This document shows, in pieces, positions 6,034-8,164 of a DNA stretch of 8,164 nucleotides; the first letter of the stretch is position 1; every line of letters starts with the position of its first letter. The translations under genes and the position numbers were made by a program. The notes below the pieces were generated by a model. That model saw only the letters and a program-made list of their open reading frames with translations. It searched no databases and was not told the DNA's origin. Origin of the DNA: JBHJHK01 sp050330975 (lineage in GTDB: Bacteria > Pseudomonadota > Gammaproteobacteria > Competibacterales > Competibacteraceae); the NCBI GenBank assembly GCA_050330975.1, contig JBHJHK010000366.1, positions 1-8,164 of the forward strand. The letters run 5' to 3'.

Positions 6034-6174
6034 CCCTTCTGGCATAGAACAGAGGCTTTATGAGTCTTTAGTGGTGCGTCGCCTCCCCTCGACCTCGTTG
6101 ATCCCGGAGGGACGCCTGATCGACAACAGCACTAATTGGCCCTTGAGGGGCCATGGGTTGAGAGGAAGATTGCG
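6034..6174 (+). promoter_or_regulatory. Structured speD 5' leader with ribosome binding site
   Basis: The leader holds a 10-bp stem (GCGTC 6076-6080 and CCTCC 6082-6086 against GGAGG 6106-6110 and GACGC 6111-6115, with one bulged G and a 19-nt loop). It also holds a second hairpin, TGGCCC-TTGAG-GGGCCA (6137-6153), which ends eight bases before the Shine-Dalgarno AGAGGA (6161-6166). The spacer from that site to the speD ATG is 8 nt. A minute frame ATG AGT CTT TAG (6060-6071, Met-Ser-Leu) with AGAGG just upstream is also present. The hairpins suggest translational or attenuation control, but this matches no riboswitch class I recognise. Confidence 0.4.
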
Positions 6175-6672
6175 ATGAGTGCCGAACTCAATATCGCTCG
6201 CGACCAGCTACAGGCGCTGGAGGCGAGCTTGCCCATCGACCCCGGGGGGAAAACCCCCGCCGCCGATGGCGATTTGCCCCCCGATTTGCCCCCCGACAAT
6301 TTCATCGAACGCGACGGTACGGTCTTCGCCGGCACCCACTTGATCCTCGATTTGTGGGAGGCCTACCACCTCGACGACCTGACGAAGGTCGAAGCGGCCC
6401 TGCGCAAGGCCGTCGCCGTCGCCGGGGCCACGTTGCTCCACATTCATCTGCATCACTTCACCCCCAACGGCGGCGTGTCTGGCGTCGCGGTGTTGGCGGA
6501 ATCCCACATCAGCGTCCACACCTGGCCCGAGCGCAACTTTGCGGCCTTTGACATCTTCATGTGTGGCGACGCCGAACCCGAAAAGGCCATCGCCGTCCTC
6601 GAAGCGGCCTTCTGTCCCGGGCGTATGGTAGTGGGTGAACACCGGCGGGGCGTGGTGCAAAACCGTGGATAA
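6175..6672 (+). CDS. speD: S-adenosylmethionine decarboxylase proenzyme, prokaryotic class 1b
   Basis: SpeD decarboxylates S-adenosylmethionine to supply the aminopropyl donor for spermidine. It is made as a proenzyme that cleaves itself to create a pyruvoyl cofactor. The motif AESHISVHTWPE places the cleavage at Glu109-Ser110, so Ser110 becomes the pyruvoyl group. His115 and Cys130 (FMCGDA) correspond to the processing and catalytic residues His68 and Cys83 of the Thermotoga enzyme, with identical spacing. The protein has 165 residues, longer than the usual 120-135, because of an N-terminal extension of about 45 residues that contains a DLPPDLPPD repeat. The start at 6175 is fixed by AGAGGA eight bases upstream. 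A frame extended to 6136 would overlap the leader hairpin. It overlaps or abuts speE downstream, so both are in one operon. Confidence 0.95.
   Translation: MSAELNIARDQLQALEASLPIDPGGKTPAADGDLPPDLPPDNFIERDGTVFAGTHLILDLWEAYHLDDLTKVEAALRKAVAVAGATLLHIHLHHFTPNGGVSGVAVLAESHISVHTWPERNFAAFDIFMCGDAEPEKAIAVLEAAFCPGRMVVGEHRRGVVQNRG
6271..6294 (+). repeat. In-frame tandem 12-bp repeat inside speD
   Basis: GATTTGCCCCCC occurs twice in direct succession (6271-6282 and 6283-6294) and encodes the duplicated Asp-Leu-Pro-Pro of the SpeD N-terminal extension. It suggests slippage in a segment under weak constraint. Confidence 0.85.
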
Positions 6673-7513
6673 CTTCACCGAGACCCTCTACGACAGTTAC
6701 CGCCAACAGCTGGCGGTGGATCGAGTGTTGCTGGAGACCCGCAGCGAGCACCAGCACTTGATCATCTTTGAAAATGCCCTGTTCGGCCGCGTGTTGGCCT
6801 TGGACGGCGTGGTCCAGACCACGGAGCGCGATGAGTTCATCTACCACGAGATGCTCACCCACGTGCCCCTGTTGGCCCACGGCCACGCCCGGCGCGTCCT
6901 CATCGTCGGCGGCGGCGACGGTGGCATCCTGCGGGAGGTCGTCCGCCACGGCGGCGTGGAACGGATCGTCCAGGTGGAGATCGACCGGGCCGTGGTGGAT
7001 ATGTGTCGTCAGTACCTGCCCCACCACTCCAACGGCGCCTTTGACGACCCTCGCTTGGAGCTGGTCATCGACGACGGCTTGGCCTTCGTCAACCGCACCG
7101 ATGAGCAGTTCGACGTCATCATCTCCGACTCCACCGACCCCATCGGCCCTGGCGAGGTGTTGTTCAGCCGCGATTTCTACGCGGCCTGCCGGGCCCGGTT
7201 GGCGGCGAAGGGGGTATTGGTGACCCAAAACGGGGTGGCATTTATGCAGACGCCCGAGGTGGCCACCACGGCGGAGCGCCTGGGGCCTTTGTTTGGCGAT
7301 TGGCACTTCTACGCCGCAGCGGTGCCCACCTACGTCGGGGGCATTATGACCTTCGCCTGGGCCAGCGACGATCCCACCCTGCGCCAGGTGGCCCCTGGGA
7401 CCCTCGCCGAACGCTACCAACGGGCGGATCTCACCACTCGCTACTACACGCCGGACATCCACGGTGCCAGCTTTGCCCTGCCCCGCTACGTCCTCGACGC
7501 CATCGGCAAATAG
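6665..7513 (+). CDS. speE: Spermidine synthase (polyamine aminopropyltransferase)
   Basis: SpeE transfers the aminopropyl group from decarboxylated SAM to putrescine, giving spermidine and methylthioadenosine in the cytoplasm. The protein closely follows E. coli SpeE (288 residues): HQHLIIFENALFGRVLALDG, VVQTTERDEFIYHEML, the SAM-binding VLIVGGGDGGILREV, VEIDRAVVDMCRQYLP, IDDGLAFV and the catalytic ISDSTDPIGPGEVLF, then PTYVGGIMTFAWA near the C-terminus. Two GTG starts are possible. The one at 6665 gives 282 residues, overlaps the speD stop by 8 bp and aligns with the family N-terminus (DNFTETLYDSYRQQLAVD). The one at 6635 adds ten residues (NTGGAWCKT region) and overlaps by 38 bp. Neither has a strong ribosome binding site, so translation is probably coupled to speD. 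The identity is secure; only the start is in doubt. Confidence 0.95.
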   Translation: MDNFTETLYDSYRQQLAVDRVLLETRSEHQHLIIFENALFGRVLALDGVVQTTERDEFIYHEMLTHVPLLAHGHARRVLIVGGGDGGILREVVRHGGVERIVQVEIDRAVVDMCRQYLPHHSNGAFDDPRLELVIDDGLAFVNRTDEQFDVIISDSTDPIGPGEVLFSRDFYAACRARLAAKGVLVTQNGVAFMQTPEVATTAERLGPLFGDWHFYAAAVPTYVGGIMTFAWASDDPTLRQVAPGTLAERYQRADLTTRYYTPDIHGASFALPRYVLDAIGK

Positions 7514-7519
7514 CCCACC

Positions 7520-8164
7520 ATGGACCCCACTGTCACCACGGCCACCCCCCGGGTGGTCCATTACTATCGCGCCTTGGCCGAAACCCATGGCACGCCGCTA
7601 TTTCTGGTGGACTGTGCCGTCGCCCGCCGCCAGGTGCGCCGCCTCCGCCAGGCCCTCCCCGGTGTGGGGCTGTTCTACGCCATCAAGGCCCTGCCCTGCG
7701 GGGAATTGCTCGACAGCCTAGCCGCGGTGGGGGCTGGATTTGACATCGCCAGCAGCGGTGAAATCGACTTGCTGCGGGACAGGGGCATCGGGGCGATGGG
7801 CACTATCCACACCCACCCCGTCAAGCGGGACATCGACATCCGCACCGCCTTGCGCTTCGGCTGCACCACCTTTGTGGTGGACAACAGCGACGAACTGGCC
7901 AAGTTTCGCCGTTATGGCCAGCGGGTGGGGCTGTTGCTGCGCCTGGCCATCAGCAGTCGCGACGCCGCCGTGGACCTGTCGAAGAAATTTGGCTGCGCCC
8001 CTGGAGAGGCGTTGGAGTTACTTCTCCAGGCCAAGGCTTGGGGGTTGACGGTCAAGGGGCTGTCCTTCCACGTGGGCTCCCAGTGCCGGTCTTCCACCGG
8101 CCACGTGGCGGCCTTGGACTGTTGCCACCAGCTGATCCAGCGGGCTAGGGCCCTGGGGGTGGGG
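7520..8164 (+). CDS. Fold-III PLP decarboxylase, probably ornithine decarboxylase (3' end cut by window edge)
   Basis: This is an open frame of 215 codons running off the right edge, about half of a usual fold-III decarboxylase. It begins 6 bp after the speE stop. The PLP-binding lysine is Lys56 in FYAIKALPCGELL, followed by GFDIASSGEIDLL (73-85), VVDNSDEL (119-126), VDLSKKFG (151-158) and SFHVGSQC with His184, all placed as in the alanine-racemase-like barrel of ornithine, diaminopimelate or carboxynorspermidine decarboxylases. Following speD and speE directly, it most likely makes putrescine from ornithine. Lysine/ornithine or other basic amino acid decarboxylase activity is possible because the specificity residues near the C-terminus are missing. 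The lysine motif has ALP where many relatives have ANP. No clear ribosome binding site precedes the ATG, so translation may depend on speE. Confidence 0.85.
   Translation, partial: MDPTVTTATPRVVHYYRALAETHGTPLFLVDCAVARRQVRRLRQALPGVGLFYAIKALPCGELLDSLAAVGAGFDIASSGEIDLLRDRGIGAMGTIHTHPVKRDIDIRTALRFGCTTFVVDNSDELAKFRRYGQRVGLLLRLAISSRDAAVDLSKKFGCAPGEALELLLQAKAWGLTVKGLSFHVGSQCRSSTGHVAALDCCHQLIQRARALGVG

Larger units (their letters stand above)
5554..6174. other. 621-bp gene-free region with repeats, hairpins and promoter signals
   Basis: No credible protein gene is seen here on either strand. Open frames of up to 116 codons exist but have no recognisable content. The region contains an AT-rich patch (5591-5617, unlike the GC-rich genes around it), a tandem 15-bp repeat, a leftward intrinsic terminator, interleaved inverted repeats, short hairpins at 5964-5976 and 5975-5991, and the speD promoter and leader. 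Its two flanks are both rightward operons, so it must at least end the puuDA transcript and start the spermidine operon. The density of structure beyond that suggests a non-coding RNA. Confidence 0.7.

Noticed and set aside
6026..6178. 50-codon leader frame whose stop overlaps the speD ATG as ATGA
   Set aside because: Its ATG lies inside the predicted -10 box, so it would not be on the transcript. Its codons (AGA, AGG, TTA, ATA) are unlike the neighbouring genes.
6557..7588. 343-codon minus-strand open frame opposite speE
   Set aside because: It is His/Gly/Asp-rich with no family resemblance, fully covered by the well-conserved speE on the other strand.

Overview
The window is dense, GC-rich bacterial chromosome. 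Every recognisable protein looks proteobacterial. GuaC, SpeE and PuuD can be lined up from memory almost residue for residue with the Escherichia coli-type enzymes, which suggests a high-GC gammaproteobacterium or close relative. The species cannot be named from the sequence. No rRNA, tRNA, CRISPR array, transposase or phage gene is visible.

Layout: the left part (1-3368) is a leftward gene block, read in the order MFS transporter (YcaD-like), guaC (GMP reductase), then a protein with an N-terminal EVE domain and a C-terminal PD-(D/E)XK-like nuclease domain that runs off the left edge. The first two genes overlap or nearly touch and the third follows 17 bp later, so they are probably one operon. 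A 74-bp divergent promoter region (3369-3442) holds a perfect TATA palindrome next to a run of eight G. To its right, puuD (gamma-glutamyl-GABA hydrolase) and puuA (gamma-glutamylputrescine synthetase) are read rightward with a 4-bp ATGA overlap. A 621-bp gene-free stretch (5554-6174) follows, rich in repeats and hairpins. It contains a leftward intrinsic terminator with no leftward protein gene to serve, interleaved inverted repeats, a candidate leftward small RNA, and the promoter and leader of the next operon. The right part (6175 to the edge) is a rightward operon of speD (S-adenosylmethionine decarboxylase), speE (spermidine synthase) and a fold-III PLP decarboxylase, most likely ornithine decarboxylase, cut by the right edge.

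How the genes fit together: the right-hand operon would make putrescine (decarboxylase), decarboxylated SAM (SpeD) and spermidine (SpeE). PuuA and PuuD are the first and last enzymes of the glutamylation route that degrades putrescine to GABA; the middle enzymes PuuB and PuuC are not in the window. The locus therefore places polyamine synthesis and breakdown side by side, separated by a structured non-coding region that may carry regulation. The leftward operon joins purine interconversion with a predicted modified-base reader/nuclease, an association worth testing.

The strongest candidates for something undescribed are the structured 5554-6174 region with its possible antisense-oriented small RNA, and the EVE-nuclease protein in a transporter-guaC operon.
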